The translations under genes and the position numbers were made by a program. A DNA stretch of 64,000 bases from Paranoxybacillus sp035645275 (GTDB lineage: Bacteria > Bacillota > Bacilli > Bacillales > Anoxybacillaceae). The DNA lies in the NCBI GenBank assembly GCA_035645275.1, contig DASQMX010000026.1:186001-250000 (forward strand). Direction: 5' to 3'. The notes beneath the pieces were generated by a model. That model saw nothing but the letters and a program-made list of their open reading frames with translations. It ran no database searches and had not been told where the DNA came from. Positions 8,818-17,928 of this stretch are shown one piece after another; position 1 is the first letter of the stretch, and each line of letters opens with the position of its first letter.

Positions 8818-10848
8818 TTATTTTTTAGGAGAGACAGCTGCATTGTGTTCCTCAAGCCACTTTCTCAGTTTTTCCGCTTGTAATGATTTACTAAAGTAAA
8901 ACCCTTGGGCAAAGTCGCAATCCATTTGCTGAAGAAGCGATACTTGCTCATTATTTTCCACTCCTTCAGCTAACACTTTTATATCTAAACTTTTCGCTAA
9001 ATGAATTATCGTATCAACAATGGTTGCATCTTTCGAGTTGCCGGCAATATCTTTAATAAAGGAGCGGTCAATCTTTAAAAGAGAGACCGGTAAATTACGG
9101 ATATAAGCCAATGAAGAAAACCCGGTTCCAAAATCATCAATGGCTACTTGTATGCCAATATTTTTCAGCTCGGTTAAAATCTTTTTTCCTGTTTCGATAT
9201 TTTCCATTAAGCCACTTTCCGTCACTTCAAGAATCAAGTGGGAAGGCGTAAATTGTGTACGTTTTACTATATCAAGCACATGACCGACTAGCTCTTTGCG
9301 GTTTAACAAATACGGCGAAAGGTTTACCGCTAAATGCAGGTCCGTAAAATGCCGCTGCCATTCTTTCACTTGTCTGCACGCCTGCTCTAACACCCATAAC
9401 GTAATTTCAAAGATAAATCCGCTCTCTTCTGCCAATGGAATGAACTCGAGCGGGCTGATTTCTCCTAATGTCGGATGGCTCCAACGAATTAATGTCTCAA
9501 CGCCCATCGTCACTCCGCTGTTGAGATCGATTTTCGGCTGATAGCATAAATAAAACTGCTCCTTTATAATCGCAAACGGCAAATCTTGTTCGATAATGGC
9601 GTTTCGTTTTTGCAGCGGACGATAAAAATGATAGCCATTTTTCCCGCGTTCCTTCACTTGATAAAGCGCTTTATCCGCATACTTCATCAATGTATCAATA
9701 TTGGCGCTGTCCGTTGGATAAAAGGCAACCCCAATTGAAAGAGTTGATTGAATCAGCTGCTTTTCATAATAAAATGGCTGATGAAACGCCTGAATCAATT
9801 TTTCTGCCATCACTGTCGCTTCGTCCTTTGTCACATTTGGCAGCAATAAAACAAATTCATCTCCGCCTAAGCGGGCGAAAAAGTCATTAGGACGAAGCAC
9901 ACTTTGCACACGCTTAACCGCTTCTTTAAGAAAATAGTCGCCAGCTTGATGAGAAAAATGATCGTTAATCCATTTAAATTTGTCAAAGTCTAAAAAACAA
10001 AGGGCAAACGTACAAGTTTGCTGAACCAGCTCTTTCACATGTTTTTCAAAATAGGAACGGTTTGGTATGCCTGTCAGCGAATCAAAATAGGCAAGCAGGC
10101 GAAGTTTTTCCTCGTATCTTTTTCGTTCGCTTATATTTTTAGCAGAAATCACGACATAATCAATCTGTTTCTTTTCATTTAAAATCGGAGTGCCTTGGGC
10201 TTCAATCCAAATCCAGTTCCCGTTTTTAGACTTCCTGCGAAATTCCGCTACCTGCGGCTCACAATCTGTGTATAGTTTTTCTAATTTTTTCCTTAACACA
10301 GGAATATCGTCTGGATAAATGCGCCAAAACAAACTTTCTTTAGAATTTGTTTCAGACAGGTTATCAAAAGCATTTTTATAGGAAGGAGATACATATGTCA
10401 AATTTCCTTCATTCGATAACATGAGTATGTAGTCAGAAGAATGTTCGGCTATAAGGCGAAAGCGCTGCTCGCTGTCTTGCAGGGCAGACTCGATTTCCTT
10501 TTGCTTTGTAATATCGCGAAAAACACTTGTAATATATATCACTTCATGTTTTTCGTTAAAAATTGGCGATAAAGTGGCACTGATAGGAACGTATTGGCCG
10601 TTTGTTTTTTTTGCTTTAAATTCGATATTGCGCAATATTTCTCCGCGCTTCACTTGCTTAAACACTTGTTTAGCTCTTTCCCAATCGCATGAATCGATAC
10701 ACGCTAAGCCGATTTCTTTCATATCGGCTTCCGTCCAGCCAAACAAGGCTTCAAATGCCGGGTTTACGTTTACGACGTTTCCGTGCGGGTCGAAAATGAC
10801 CATCGCATCAGCAAAGTAATGGAAAAAAGCAGCGAATTTATCTGTCAT
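8818..10848 (-). CDS. PAS-PAS-GGDEF-EAL cyclic-di-GMP signalling protein
   Basis: The 676-residue soluble protein has two PAS/PAC modules (about 8-120 and 130-245), a GGDEF domain (about 250-410) and an EAL domain (about 430-670). GGDEF is intact at 328-332, and an RPND inhibitory I-site lies exactly five residues upstream (319-322). The EAL signature is ETL at 451-453, which keeps the metal-binding Glu; DDFGTGFSSL and AEGVEN are also present. Both diguanylate cyclase and phosphodiesterase activity look possible. PAS domains suggest redox or ligand input. GGAGAGG lies 11 bases upstream. No transmembrane segment is visible. Confidence 0.93.
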   Translation of the reverse strand: MTDKFAAFFHYFADAMVIFDPHGNVVNVNPAFEALFGWTEADMKEIGLACIDSCDWERAKQVFKQVKRGEILRNIEFKAKKTNGQYVPISATLSPIFNEKHEVIYITSVFRDITKQKEIESALQDSEQRFRLIAEHSSDYILMLSNEGNLTYVSPSYKNAFDNLSETNSKESLFWRIYPDDIPVLRKKLEKLYTDCEPQVAEFRRKSKNGNWIWIEAQGTPILNEKKQIDYVVISAKNISERKRYEEKLRLLAYFDSLTGIPNRSYFEKHVKELVQQTCTFALCFLDFDKFKWINDHFSHQAGDYFLKEAVKRVQSVLRPNDFFARLGGDEFVLLLPNVTKDEATVMAEKLIQAFHQPFYYEKQLIQSTLSIGVAFYPTDSANIDTLMKYADKALYQVKERGKNGYHFYRPLQKRNAIIEQDLPFAIIKEQFYLCYQPKIDLNSGVTMGVETLIRWSHPTLGEISPLEFIPLAEESGFIFEITLWVLEQACRQVKEWQRHFTDLHLAVNLSPYLLNRKELVGHVLDIVKRTQFTPSHLILEVTESGLMENIETGKKILTELKNIGIQVAIDDFGTGFSSLAYIRNLPVSLLKIDRSFIKDIAGNSKDATIVDTIIHLAKSLDIKVLAEGVENNEQVSLLQQMDCDFAQGFYFSKSLQAEKLRKWLEEHNAAVSPKK

Positions 10849-11024
10849 ACAAGCTAATACCTCTCCAAGTCATTTTCTCTTATCAGCATTCTATCTTTTA
10901 TATATGTATGTATAAAGCTTCGCATTTTAACAAAATAGTTCGGCTATTAATTTCATTTTCACTAAAATACATACAAAAATCAACAAATTTAATAAAAATT
11001 CTCTTAATTTTTCCTAAAAGAAAA

Positions 11025-11145
11025 GGAGGCTGACCGTAAAGCAAAGTGTCAGAACCCACAACCACAACATATAGTACATCACATTAGATGAGAACACTAT
11101 ATATAATGGATTTCGCGTGAGATTAGACACTTTTGGGTCAGCCCC
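11025..11145 (-). repeat. Dispersed 3'-end inverted repeat, copy 1 (reverse orientation)
   Basis: GGAGGCTGACC (11025-11035) faces GGGTCAGCCCC (11135-11145), and an inner AAAGTGTCAGA faces TTAGACACTTTT. It begins 11 bp past the copZ stop. Arms match the other copies at 23.1, 27.6, 37.1, 47.3, 56.9 and 59.8 kb; orientation is opposite to most. Confidence 0.85.
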
Positions 11146-11156
11146 TTGACGAAGTT

Positions 11157-11363
11157 TTATGCTACATCATATCCTTGCTCTTCAATCGCCTCTTTTAATT
11201 GTTTAACGCTTACTTTTGACGGTTCAAATTCCACATCCACTTTTCCTTCTCCTAAATGGACAACGACATTTGTAACGCCGTCCAGTTCCGTGAGCGCACC
11301 TTTCACTGCTTTCTCGCAATGACCACAACTCATTCCTGATACGTTTAATGTTACTTTTTCCAT
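11157..11363 (-). CDS. copZ: Copper chaperone CopZ (HMA domain)
   Basis: The 68-residue HMA-fold protein carries the Cu(I)-binding motif MSCGHC, with Cys at 13 and 16. CopZ delivers Cu(I) to the CopA ATPase and to CsoR. ATG 11363 is preceded by AGAGAGG; the longer upstream reading frame is an overlap with the broken copA. It is the last gene of csoR-copA-copZ. Because copA is a pseudogene, CopZ here may act as a copper buffer or as a partner for another exporter. Confidence 0.93.
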   Translation of the reverse strand: MEKVTLNVSGMSCGHCEKAVKGALTELDGVTNVVVHLGEGKVDVEFEPSKVSVKQLKEAIEEQGYDVA

Positions 11364-11398
11364 ATGGAACAACCTCTCTTCTTTTAGTTTAATTTTGT

Positions 11399-12647
11399 TT
11401 ATAATTTCACTCGCTTCAAACGAAGGGAGTTGGCGACAACTGAAACAGAGCTGAACGCCATCGCCGCACCGGCAATCCAAGGTGCTAACAGCCCTGCTGC
11501 AGCAATCGGAATGCCGGCAGCGTTATAAACCAACGCCCAGAATAAGTTTTGGCGAATGTTCTTCAACGTGATGCGGCTTAACTCAATCGCTTTGGGAATA
11601 AGCGTTAATTCGCCGCCCAGCAGCGTAATATCCGCTGCTTCAATCGCGACATCTGTTCCTGTGCCGATGGCAATTCCGACATCCGCTGTCGCAAGCGCCG
11701 GAGCATGGTTAATGCCATCGCCTACCATCGCTACCACTTTTCCTTTCACCTGCAATTGTTTGACATAATCTGCTTTTTCTTCTGGTAATATACTTCAGCA
11801 AAGACATGCTCAATTCCTACTTGTTGGGCGATTGCTTTTGCCGTACGTTCGTTATCGCCGGTTAACATATACACTTCAATTCCGAAATTTTTTATTTGTT
11901 CAATCGCTTCTTTTGCGGTTTCTTTCACTGTATCGGCAACAGCAACGATCCCAGCCATTTTGCCCGCAATCGCAATAAGCATTGCTGTTTTTCCCTGCTG
12001 TTCAAGCTTTGTCAACTCTTCTTCAAACTCAAACTGAACCGGTGTCTCCAAATAAATTGGAACCATGGATTCATGAAAATGGGCGGCATCGGCAAACCTA
12101 AATCCCATGGAGAATGGGCAACCATCGTATAAAGCAACGGCAATGATAGCGCAATCGATATGTAAAGCTTGCGCTTTTTCGTTTGTATTTCCTCGCTTTT
12201 ATGCGTCTCTTTGCTTTCTCGTTCTTCTTTTACCTTTGCCTCATAACCAAGCCTTTTCACTTTTTCCAAAATGTCTTCCACGTTGACTACCCCTGGCTGG
12301 TATTCCACTGTCCCAGACTCAGTTGCAAGATTCACAGTTGCTTTTGTGACGCCGTTCAGTTTATTAAGTCCTTTCTCAATGCGGGTAGAGCATGCTGCAC
12401 ACGTCATGCCGTATATGTCAAGCTCGATTTTTTCTGTTCTAACTCCATAGCCAAGCTTTTCGATTTTTTCAATGATTTGTTTTGGTTCTACTTGATGGTC
12501 ATCATATTTAATCGTTGCTTTTTCCATCGCCAAGTTAACAGTTGCCTCAACACCGTCGATTTTGTTCAGCGCTTTTTCAATTCGCGCTGAGCATGCCGCA
12601 CATGTCATCCCTGTAATATCAAGCTGCATTTGTTTTTGTTCGCTCAT
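11399..12647 (-). pseudogene. copA: Broken P-type copper ATPase copA (internal deletion, two frameshifts, motif mutation)
   Basis: Intact N-terminal part: two metal-binding HMA domains (each with GMTCAACS/T) and the first membrane segment, read from ATG 12647. Near 12040 the reading frame is lost by a net one-base deletion (WFQF then YLETPVQF in another frame). The text then jumps to the nucleotide-binding domain (KTAMLIAIAGKMAG, MLTGDNERTAKAIA), missing most membrane helices, the actuator, CPC and DKTGT. A second frameshift at about 11785-11800 adds two bases, and the hinge GDGINDAP reads GDGINHAP. Usual CopA is about 800 residues; only about 400 codons remain. Not expected to transport copper. 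Confidence 0.9.
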
Positions 12648-12661
12648 TTTACCGTCTCCAA

Positions 12662-12979
12662 TCATGACTTGGAGAATTGTTCAAATACTTTCATTAACTC
12701 CTCAATCGCTTCTTCTCCGTTTCCTGCTTCAATCGCATCACGGACACAGTGCCGCGTATGCCGTTCTAATAAATGAAGACCGACTTTTTTTAAAGCGGCA
12801 TTAATCGCAGAAAGTTGAACAAGTATATCGACACAATAACGATCGTCCTCAATCATCTTTTGAATACCGCGAACTTGTCCCTCAATCCGCTTTAATCGGT
12901 TCAATAATTGAGCTTTTTCCTTTTCGCTACGTGGGTGAGAGAGCTTTTTTGCTTCCGTATGGCAAGTTTCATCTAACAT
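12662..12979 (-). CDS. csoR: Copper-sensing repressor CsoR
   Basis: The 105-residue all-helical repressor has the Cu(I) ligand triad C49-H74-C78, with the family's spacing (25 then 4 residues). CsoR represses the copA-copZ operon and releases DNA on Cu(I) binding. GAGAGGTGAAGTAA upstream supports ATG 12979. It is first in csoR-copA-copZ, ending 14 bp before the copA remnant, and is probably autoregulated through the palindrome at 13003-13021. Confidence 0.93.
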   Translation of the reverse strand: MLDETCHTEAKKLSHPRSEKEKAQLLNRLKRIEGQVRGIQKMIEDDRYCVDILVQLSAINAALKKVGLHLLERHTRHCVRDAIEAGNGEEAIEELMKVFEQFSKS

Positions 12980-13002
12980 TTACTTCACCTCTCTATTTAT
13001 AC

Positions 13003-13021
13003 TATACCCCTGTAAGGTATA
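13003..13021 (-). promoter_or_regulatory. Candidate CsoR operator
   Basis: TATACC (13003-13008) and GGTATA (13016-13021) flank seven bases containing CCTGTAA, upstream of csoR. This resembles the known TACCC/GGGTA-type CsoR boxes in Bacillus. Operator function is inferred from position and sequence. Confidence 0.65.
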
Positions 13022-13106
13022 AAAGACAACAATTTTTTTCTTTTTCTAGTATGTCTACTATACATATAAAAAACACCACCTTTTTCGGTGATGTTTACTA
13101 TCATAT

Positions 13107-13856
13107 TCACACTCGACAAGGGCAAGTTTGACAGCGTGCGCCATCTTTTGTTGTTTGATAATATAAACAACAAGTAGTCCGTACTCGAATTTCTTTCTGT
13201 AGTTCTGTCGAAAACATCTTCTCCTTCCAAAAGCGGGATAGCGGATTTTTGTGATAGGCACCAAATAAATTTCCTTCCGCTTCTTGAACAATAAAATGAA
13301 AATCAGCAACTAACTGGTCACGTATCCCAGCAAAATTCTTATCTTCTATTAATAATTCATAAAGCCAAAATATATAAATAGCAACATTTTCCCAAAGAAT
13401 CAGCTTCGACAGCTTCGACACGTCAGCAAGCATTTCAACCAGTGCATACGTATGATTGGCAAAAAGGTTAGCAATCACCTGTTTGCGCCAACTTTGACGA
13501 TCGTTATCCGCTTTAGTGTATTCCAACGTTTCAAAGCGAAATGTTGGCATCCATACCTCAGTTTCGTCTTTGCCTTCCATCCAAATGCTCTTGAAATCAA
13601 AATGGATTCTCTTATTCCAAACGGACATGGCATAAAGAGACATGGCGAGCAAAAAGCCGTATCTTTTTATGAACATCGAAGCAGCAACCACCTTATTAGG
13701 TGCGTGAATCCTTTCCTTTAACGTTTCTAAATAGGCTGTTAAACGGTCTTCACACAACAGTTGATCAAGGCGGATAGACAGCGGTGAATCAGTCGCTTCC
13801 GTAGAAAGCCGAAACTTCTTTAATTGAGCGATTTCGCTTTCGGAAAACATCATCAT
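13107..13856 (-). CDS. FhuF-like ferric-siderophore reductase (2Fe-2S)
   Basis: The 249-residue protein ends with C229-C230, C242, C245 and C247 (CC-X11-C-X2-C), the FhuF C-terminal 2Fe-2S signature. Such proteins reduce Fe(III) in imported hydroxamate-type siderophores in the cytosol. Three tandem ATGs occur; the first (13856) overlaps the ATPase stop as ATGA and is spaced seven bases from GGAAGG. It is the last gene of the permease-permease-ATPase-reductase operon, which fits release of iron after import. Confidence 0.85.
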   Translation of the reverse strand: MMMFSESEIAQLKKFRLSTEATDSPLSIRLDQLLCEDRLTAYLETLKERIHAPNKVVAASMFIKRYGFLLAMSLYAMSVWNKRIHFDFKSIWMEGKDETEVWMPTFRFETLEYTKADNDRQSWRKQVIANLFANHTYALVEMLADVSKLSKLILWENVAIYIFWLYELLIEDKNFAGIRDQLVADFHFIVQEAEGNLFGAYHKNPLSRFWKEKMFSTELQKEIRVRTTCCLYYQTTKDGARCQTCPCRV

Positions 13857-14668
13857 GATACGCCTTCCTTTTGTAAAATACATCTCCCTTTTCCATATGG
13901 AATACATAACGGAGTGCCAAAAAGCGGATCATACGTCACTTGGCAGTCCATTTGAAATACGTCTTTGACTAATTGACAAGTAATAATATCTTCCGGCTTT
14001 CCTTGCGCGTATATTTTTTTGTCGCGAATCGCCACGATATGATGAGCATAGCGGCAGGCAAGGTTTAAATCATGAAGTACCATAACAATCGTCCGCTTTT
14101 CTCTTTCGTTCAATTCAAACAACAAATCAAGAATCTCGATTTGATGCGTCATATCTAAATACGTTGTTGGTTCATCAAGCAAAATGATATCGGTATCTTG
14201 GGCTAGAGTCATCGCAATCCAAGCGCGCTGACGCTGCCCTCCAGAAAGCGAATCAACTGGACGCTCCGCGAATTCTTTCATCCCCGTTGCTTCAAGAGCA
14301 AATTGAACTTTTCTCTCATCTTCTTCCGACCATTGTTTTAGCCATGTTTGATACGGATATCGTCCTTGTTTGACAAGCTGCAATACGGTCAATCCTTCCG
14401 GTGCTGTCGGCGATTGCGGTAAAATCGCCAGCTTCTTCGCTACTTCCTTTGTTGACATCTTTGCAATAGCTTTCCCTTCGAGCAGCACCGCACCGTCAGT
14501 TGGTTTTAACAGGCGGGCGAGCGAACGCAGCAATGTTGATTTTCCGCAACCATTTCCACCGATCAAAACGGTGATTTTTCCTTTTGGAATGCGAAAATCA
14601 AGTTCATCAATAATAATCGTGTCGCCATAAGACAAAGTGAGCGATTTTGTTTCTAACACATCTTTCAT
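13853..14668 (-). CDS. FecE/FhuC-type siderophore ABC transporter ATP-binding protein
   Basis: The 271-residue ATPase has Walker A GGNGCGKST at residues 37-45, signature LSGGQRQRAW near 138-147, and Walker B IILLDEPT near 157-164. It energises import through the two FecCD permeases encoded immediately upstream (gap 12 bp). Its stop overlaps the reductase start by four bases. Closely resembles B. subtilis YusV/FhuC-type subunits. Confidence 0.93.
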   Translation of the reverse strand: MKDVLETKSLTLSYGDTIIIDELDFRIPKGKITVLIGGNGCGKSTLLRSLARLLKPTDGAVLLEGKAIAKMSTKEVAKKLAILPQSPTAPEGLTVLQLVKQGRYPYQTWLKQWSEEDERKVQFALEATGMKEFAERPVDSLSGGQRQRAWIAMTLAQDTDIILLDEPTTYLDMTHQIEILDLLFELNEREKRTIVMVLHDLNLACRYAHHIVAIRDKKIYAQGKPEDIITCQLVKDVFQMDCQVTYDPLFGTPLCIPYGKGRCILQKEGVS

Positions 14669-14680
14669 TGAGCAAACACC

Positions 14681-15727
14681 TCATTTGTTTTTATAAAGTA
14701 AATAAATGAAGTACGGCGCTCCAACAGCCGCGGTAAATACTCCTGCAGGAATTTCTAAAGGAGCGAAAAGCGTACGCCCGATTAAATCGGCAAGCATCAC
14801 TAAAATGGCACCTAAAAGCGCCGCAACCGGCAGCAGCGCCCCAAACGATGAACCGACAAGTCTTCTCGCCATATGCGGAGCCATTAAACCGACAAAACCA
14901 ATCCCGCCGGCAAAGGCGACTGCTCCGCCTGTTAACGCCGTGCTTAATGCCAGAAGAAAAAATCGTTGTTTTTGCAGGGAAACACCTGCACTCGCGGCAA
15001 GCTCATCCCCTAATTCTTGAATATTCATATGGCGTGCTGACACAAAACTGATCATTAGCAAAATCATTGTCCAAGGGAGGAGCATTTTCACATGTTCCCA
15101 AGAAGCTCCATATACTGTACCAGTAATCCAAATATTTGCTTGACTTGCGCGATATATCGGGCCAAGCAACATAAAAAGTGTCGTACCTGCCTGCATTAAA
15201 GCGGACATGCCGATTCCAACTAATACGAGCCGCATTGGGGTTATGCCATTTTTCCACGAAAGTTTATAAACTAGCAAAGCTGTCATGGTTGCTCCAAGAA
15301 ACGCAGCTAACGGCAACCAATGTATACTGATTGTTAAAGAGTTGTTTTTGTCGCTGAAAATCGCAAAAAACGCGACGACAAAAACAGAAGCGCCTGCTGT
15401 AAGGCCAAGTATGTCCGGCGAAGCAAGCGGATTGCGAATCATTCCCTGTAAAATGGCGCCTGCGACGGCCAAACTCATTCCGGCAAACAACGCGACGAAT
15501 ATGCGCGGCAAGCGAAAAGAATAAATTACGAGATTTTCCATTTCTGAACCGCTGCCAAACAACGCTTTCAGCACATTTGCCGGAGAAATGTACATTTCCC
15601 CGCTTCCTGTACTAATAATGAAAACCGCTGCGGCACAACATAATAATAGAAACTGAACGATGATCGCTTTTTTGTCCAGAAAAAAGGATATGTTTTTACC
15701 AATTCGTAAAGCTATGTACTTTCTCAT
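14681..15727 (-). CDS. FecCD-family iron-siderophore permease (second subunit)
   Basis: The 348-residue integral membrane protein has about ten hydrophobic segments and FecCD signatures: RLPRIFVALFAGMSLAVAG, QGMIRNPLASPDILG and FVGLMAPHMARRLVG (the ATPase-coupling loop). Resembles B. subtilis YfhA. The start overlaps the end of the other permease gene by four bases, so the two subunits are translationally coupled and probably form a heterodimer. Confidence 0.92.
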   Translation of the reverse strand: MRKYIALRIGKNISFFLDKKAIIVQFLLLCCAAAVFIISTGSGEMYISPANVLKALFGSGSEMENLVIYSFRLPRIFVALFAGMSLAVAGAILQGMIRNPLASPDILGLTAGASVFVVAFFAIFSDKNNSLTISIHWLPLAAFLGATMTALLVYKLSWKNGITPMRLVLVGIGMSALMQAGTTLFMLLGPIYRASQANIWITGTVYGASWEHVKMLLPWTMILLMISFVSARHMNIQELGDELAASAGVSLQKQRFFLLALSTALTGGAVAFAGGIGFVGLMAPHMARRLVGSSFGALLPVAALLGAILVMLADLIGRTLFAPLEIPAGVFTAAVGAPYFIYLLYKNK

Positions 15728-16728
15728 TTTGCCAAAATCCCCCTACGGGCAATGTAGATAAAGAATGGTGTGCCGATAAATGCTGTCATAACGCCAACCG
15801 GGACTTCCTGTGGCATAATGATGTATCGTGCCGCCACGTCAGCAGCAATTAATAAAATGCCGCCAAGCACCCCACAGTACGGCAATACCCAACGATAATC
15901 AATCCCTACGAGCGCACGAGCAATATGAGGAACAATAATGCCAATGAATCCAATTGGACCGGCAACGGCTACTGCTCCTCCTGCCAACAGCACAACTAAT
16001 ACAGCAATTCCCAGCTTCACCAGCTCTGTATGCTGACCTAGCCCTCGTGCTACGTCGTCTCCCATCGTCAACACATTGACTTTTTGCGCGAACAGAAGCG
16101 TCCCTGTCCAGGCGATGATGAAATATGGAAGAACGGCAAGCAACATTTCTAGTTTTCTACCAGATATTGATCCGGCAAGCCAAAACAACACCTGGTCTAA
16201 TGCCGTTTCATTCGCTACTAACATTCCTTGTGTTAGCGATGAAAATAAAGCAGCAACGGCAGCTCCCGCCAATGTCAATTTTAAAGGAGTCATTCCTTCA
16301 CGGCCGAGCGACCCGATAACGAAAACAATAGCCGCTGCTAAAGCCGCTCCGATAAACGCCAGCCAAGTGAACACTTGCAGCGAGTTTACATGAAATAAAC
16401 TGACACACAAGACGATGAAAAATCCTGCTCCGGCATTAATTCCAAAAAGTCCGGGGGAAGCGAGCGGATTTTTCGTCATCGCCTGCATCAATGCTCCCGC
16501 CATCGCCAAACTTGATCCGACTGCCGCAGCAATCAACGCTCTCGGCAAACGAACCGTTTCTATAATAATATGTTCATTTGAACCGTTGTTATTGGTAAAC
16601 GCTTCAATCGCTGTTTTCCAACTTGTATCGGTATAGCCATAGACAATGCTGATCCCAATGCTGACTAACAGCAATAGGACAAAAAAGATAAAGCCAACCA
16701 ATCGATTTTTATCTGTCTTTAAAAGCAT
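15724..16728 (-). CDS. FecCD-family iron-siderophore permease (first subunit)
   Basis: The 334-residue membrane protein has RLPRALIAAAVGSSLAMAG, MTKNPLASPGLFG and FIGIIVPHIARALVG, as in FecCD permeases such as YfiZ. It heads the minus-strand operon and is divergent from the lipoprotein gene across a Fur-box array, an arrangement like B. subtilis yfiZ-yfhA versus yfiY. The ATG at 16728 follows a GGAAAG ribosome site. Confidence 0.92.
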   Translation of the reverse strand: MLLKTDKNRLVGFIFFVLLLLVSIGISIVYGYTDTSWKTAIEAFTNNNGSNEHIIIETVRLPRALIAAAVGSSLAMAGALMQAMTKNPLASPGLFGINAGAGFFIVLCVSLFHVNSLQVFTWLAFIGAALAAAIVFVIGSLGREGMTPLKLTLAGAAVAALFSSLTQGMLVANETALDQVLFWLAGSISGRKLEMLLAVLPYFIIAWTGTLLFAQKVNVLTMGDDVARGLGQHTELVKLGIAVLVVLLAGGAVAVAGPIGFIGIIVPHIARALVGIDYRWVLPYCGVLGGILLIAADVAARYIIMPQEVPVGVMTAFIGTPFFIYIARRGILAK

Positions 16729-16768
16729 CTTTCCAGCTTTCCCCTTTTTCTTAATCTTACAATTTTAA

Positions 16769-16880
16769 GTTTATTTGATAATGACTATTAGTGTCAACGA
16801 TTTTGAAAATTATTTTCAATTAGATATTGACAATGATTTTCATTACCGTTATCATCTTTTTGTGAATGAAAATCATTATC
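16769..16880. promoter_or_regulatory. Divergent iron-regulated promoters with four Fur-box-like sites
   Basis: Matching the 19-bp Fur consensus by eye: 16777-16795 (14 of 19), the palindrome TGAAAATTATTTTCA at 16804-16818, 16829-16847 (15 of 19) and 16862-16880 (16 of 19). Plus-strand promoter TTGACA (16827-16832), 17 bp, TATCAT (16850-16855) has one box in its spacer. A minus-strand promoter TTGACA (16792-16797) overlaps another box. Fur repression of both transcripts is the natural reading. Confidence 0.82.
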
Positions 16881-16903
16881 AAAACAGACAGGGGGAATAC
16901 ATA

Positions 16904-17881
16904 ATGTTTAAGCATCACAAATTCGCGTTTCTAGCGACCGTTGTTTTTGCGCTTCTTCTCGTCCTTGCCGGCTGCGGCGGCGCGAAAAAAGAAGAAGCCG
17001 AGCCGAAAAAAGACGAACCAAAAACAGAGGAATCAACTTCTTATACAGTTGAGCATGCTATGGGGACAACTCAAATCAAAGGTACTCCAAAACGCGTTGT
17101 TATTTTGACGAACGAAGGAACAGAAGCTTTATTGGCACTGGGTGTAAAACCTGTGGGTGCGGTTAAATCTTGGACTGGAAACCCTTGGTATGACCATATT
17201 AAAGACAAAATGGATGGCGTAAAAGAGCTTGGTACAGAAAGCGAACCAAGTTTAGAAGCAATCGCTGCGTTAAAGCCAGATTTAATTATTGGTAACAAAC
17301 TACGTCACGAACAAATTTATGAGCAGTTAAAAGCGATTGCTCCGACTGTTTTTGCTGAAACTTTAAAAGGTGACTGGAAAGAAAACTTTATGTTATACGC
17401 AAAAGCGGTAAATAAAGAAGAAAAAGGAAAAGAAGTTCTTGCTGAATATGACAAACGCGTTGAAGATTTAAAAGCAAAATTAGGCGACAAACTAAATATG
17501 AAAGTATCAATCGTGCGTTTTATGGCTGGCGACGTTCGCATTTATCATAAAGATTCCTTCTCTGGTGTTATTTTAGATCAATTAGGATTTGCACGCCCTG
17601 AATCACAAAATGTGAATGACTTTGCGGAAAAAGGAGTTACAAAAGAACGCATTCCGGCAATGGACGGCGACATCCTCTTCTACTTCACATACGAAGAAGG
17701 AGACGGTGAGGCAACAAAATTAGAAAAAGAATGGATTAACGACCCGCTCTTTAAAAACTTAAACGTCGCAAAACAAGGAAAAGTATATAAAGTGGACGAT
17801 GCAATTTGGAATACAGCTGGTGGTGTACTCGCTGCACATTTAATGCTAGATGATATTGAAAAATATTTCTTGGAAAAGTAA
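16904..17881 (+). CDS. Iron-siderophore ABC transporter substrate-binding lipoprotein (YfiY-like)
   Basis: The 325-residue protein has a lipoprotein signal with lipobox LAGC (Cys at about residue 23), a charged linker, then a class III periplasmic binding fold with KRVVILTNEGTEALLALGVKP and EAIAALKPDLIIG. It captures ferric siderophore outside the membrane and docks on the divergently encoded permeases. ATG 16904 is preceded by GGGGG; the longer 43-codon upstream extension runs through Fur boxes and the promoter and is rejected. Closest by feel to schizokinen/arthrobactin-type YfiY; the ligand is unproven. Confidence 0.9.
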   Translation: MFKHHKFAFLATVVFALLLVLAGCGGAKKEEAEPKKDEPKTEESTSYTVEHAMGTTQIKGTPKRVVILTNEGTEALLALGVKPVGAVKSWTGNPWYDHIKDKMDGVKELGTESEPSLEAIAALKPDLIIGNKLRHEQIYEQLKAIAPTVFAETLKGDWKENFMLYAKAVNKEEKGKEVLAEYDKRVEDLKAKLGDKLNMKVSIVRFMAGDVRIYHKDSFSGVILDQLGFARPESQNVNDFAEKGVTKERIPAMDGDILFYFTYEEGDGEATKLEKEWINDPLFKNLNVAKQGKVYKVDDAIWNTAGGVLAAHLMLDDIEKYFLEK

Positions 17882-17886
17882 TAGGA

Positions 17887-17926
17887 AAAAGGTCATTCTC
17901 GGTTTTTATGAGAATGACCTTTTTTA
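17887..17926. terminator. Bidirectional terminator between lipoprotein and radical SAM genes
   Basis: GGTCATTCTC (17891-17900) pairs with GAGAATGACC (17910-17919), flanked by A-run and T-run, so it can end transcripts from both strands. Confidence 0.9.
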
Positions 17927-17928
17927 TA

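Noticed and set aside
16775..16903. 43-codon N-terminal extension of the cluster 1 binding protein
   Set aside because: It runs through Fur boxes and promoter elements and would bury the signal peptide.
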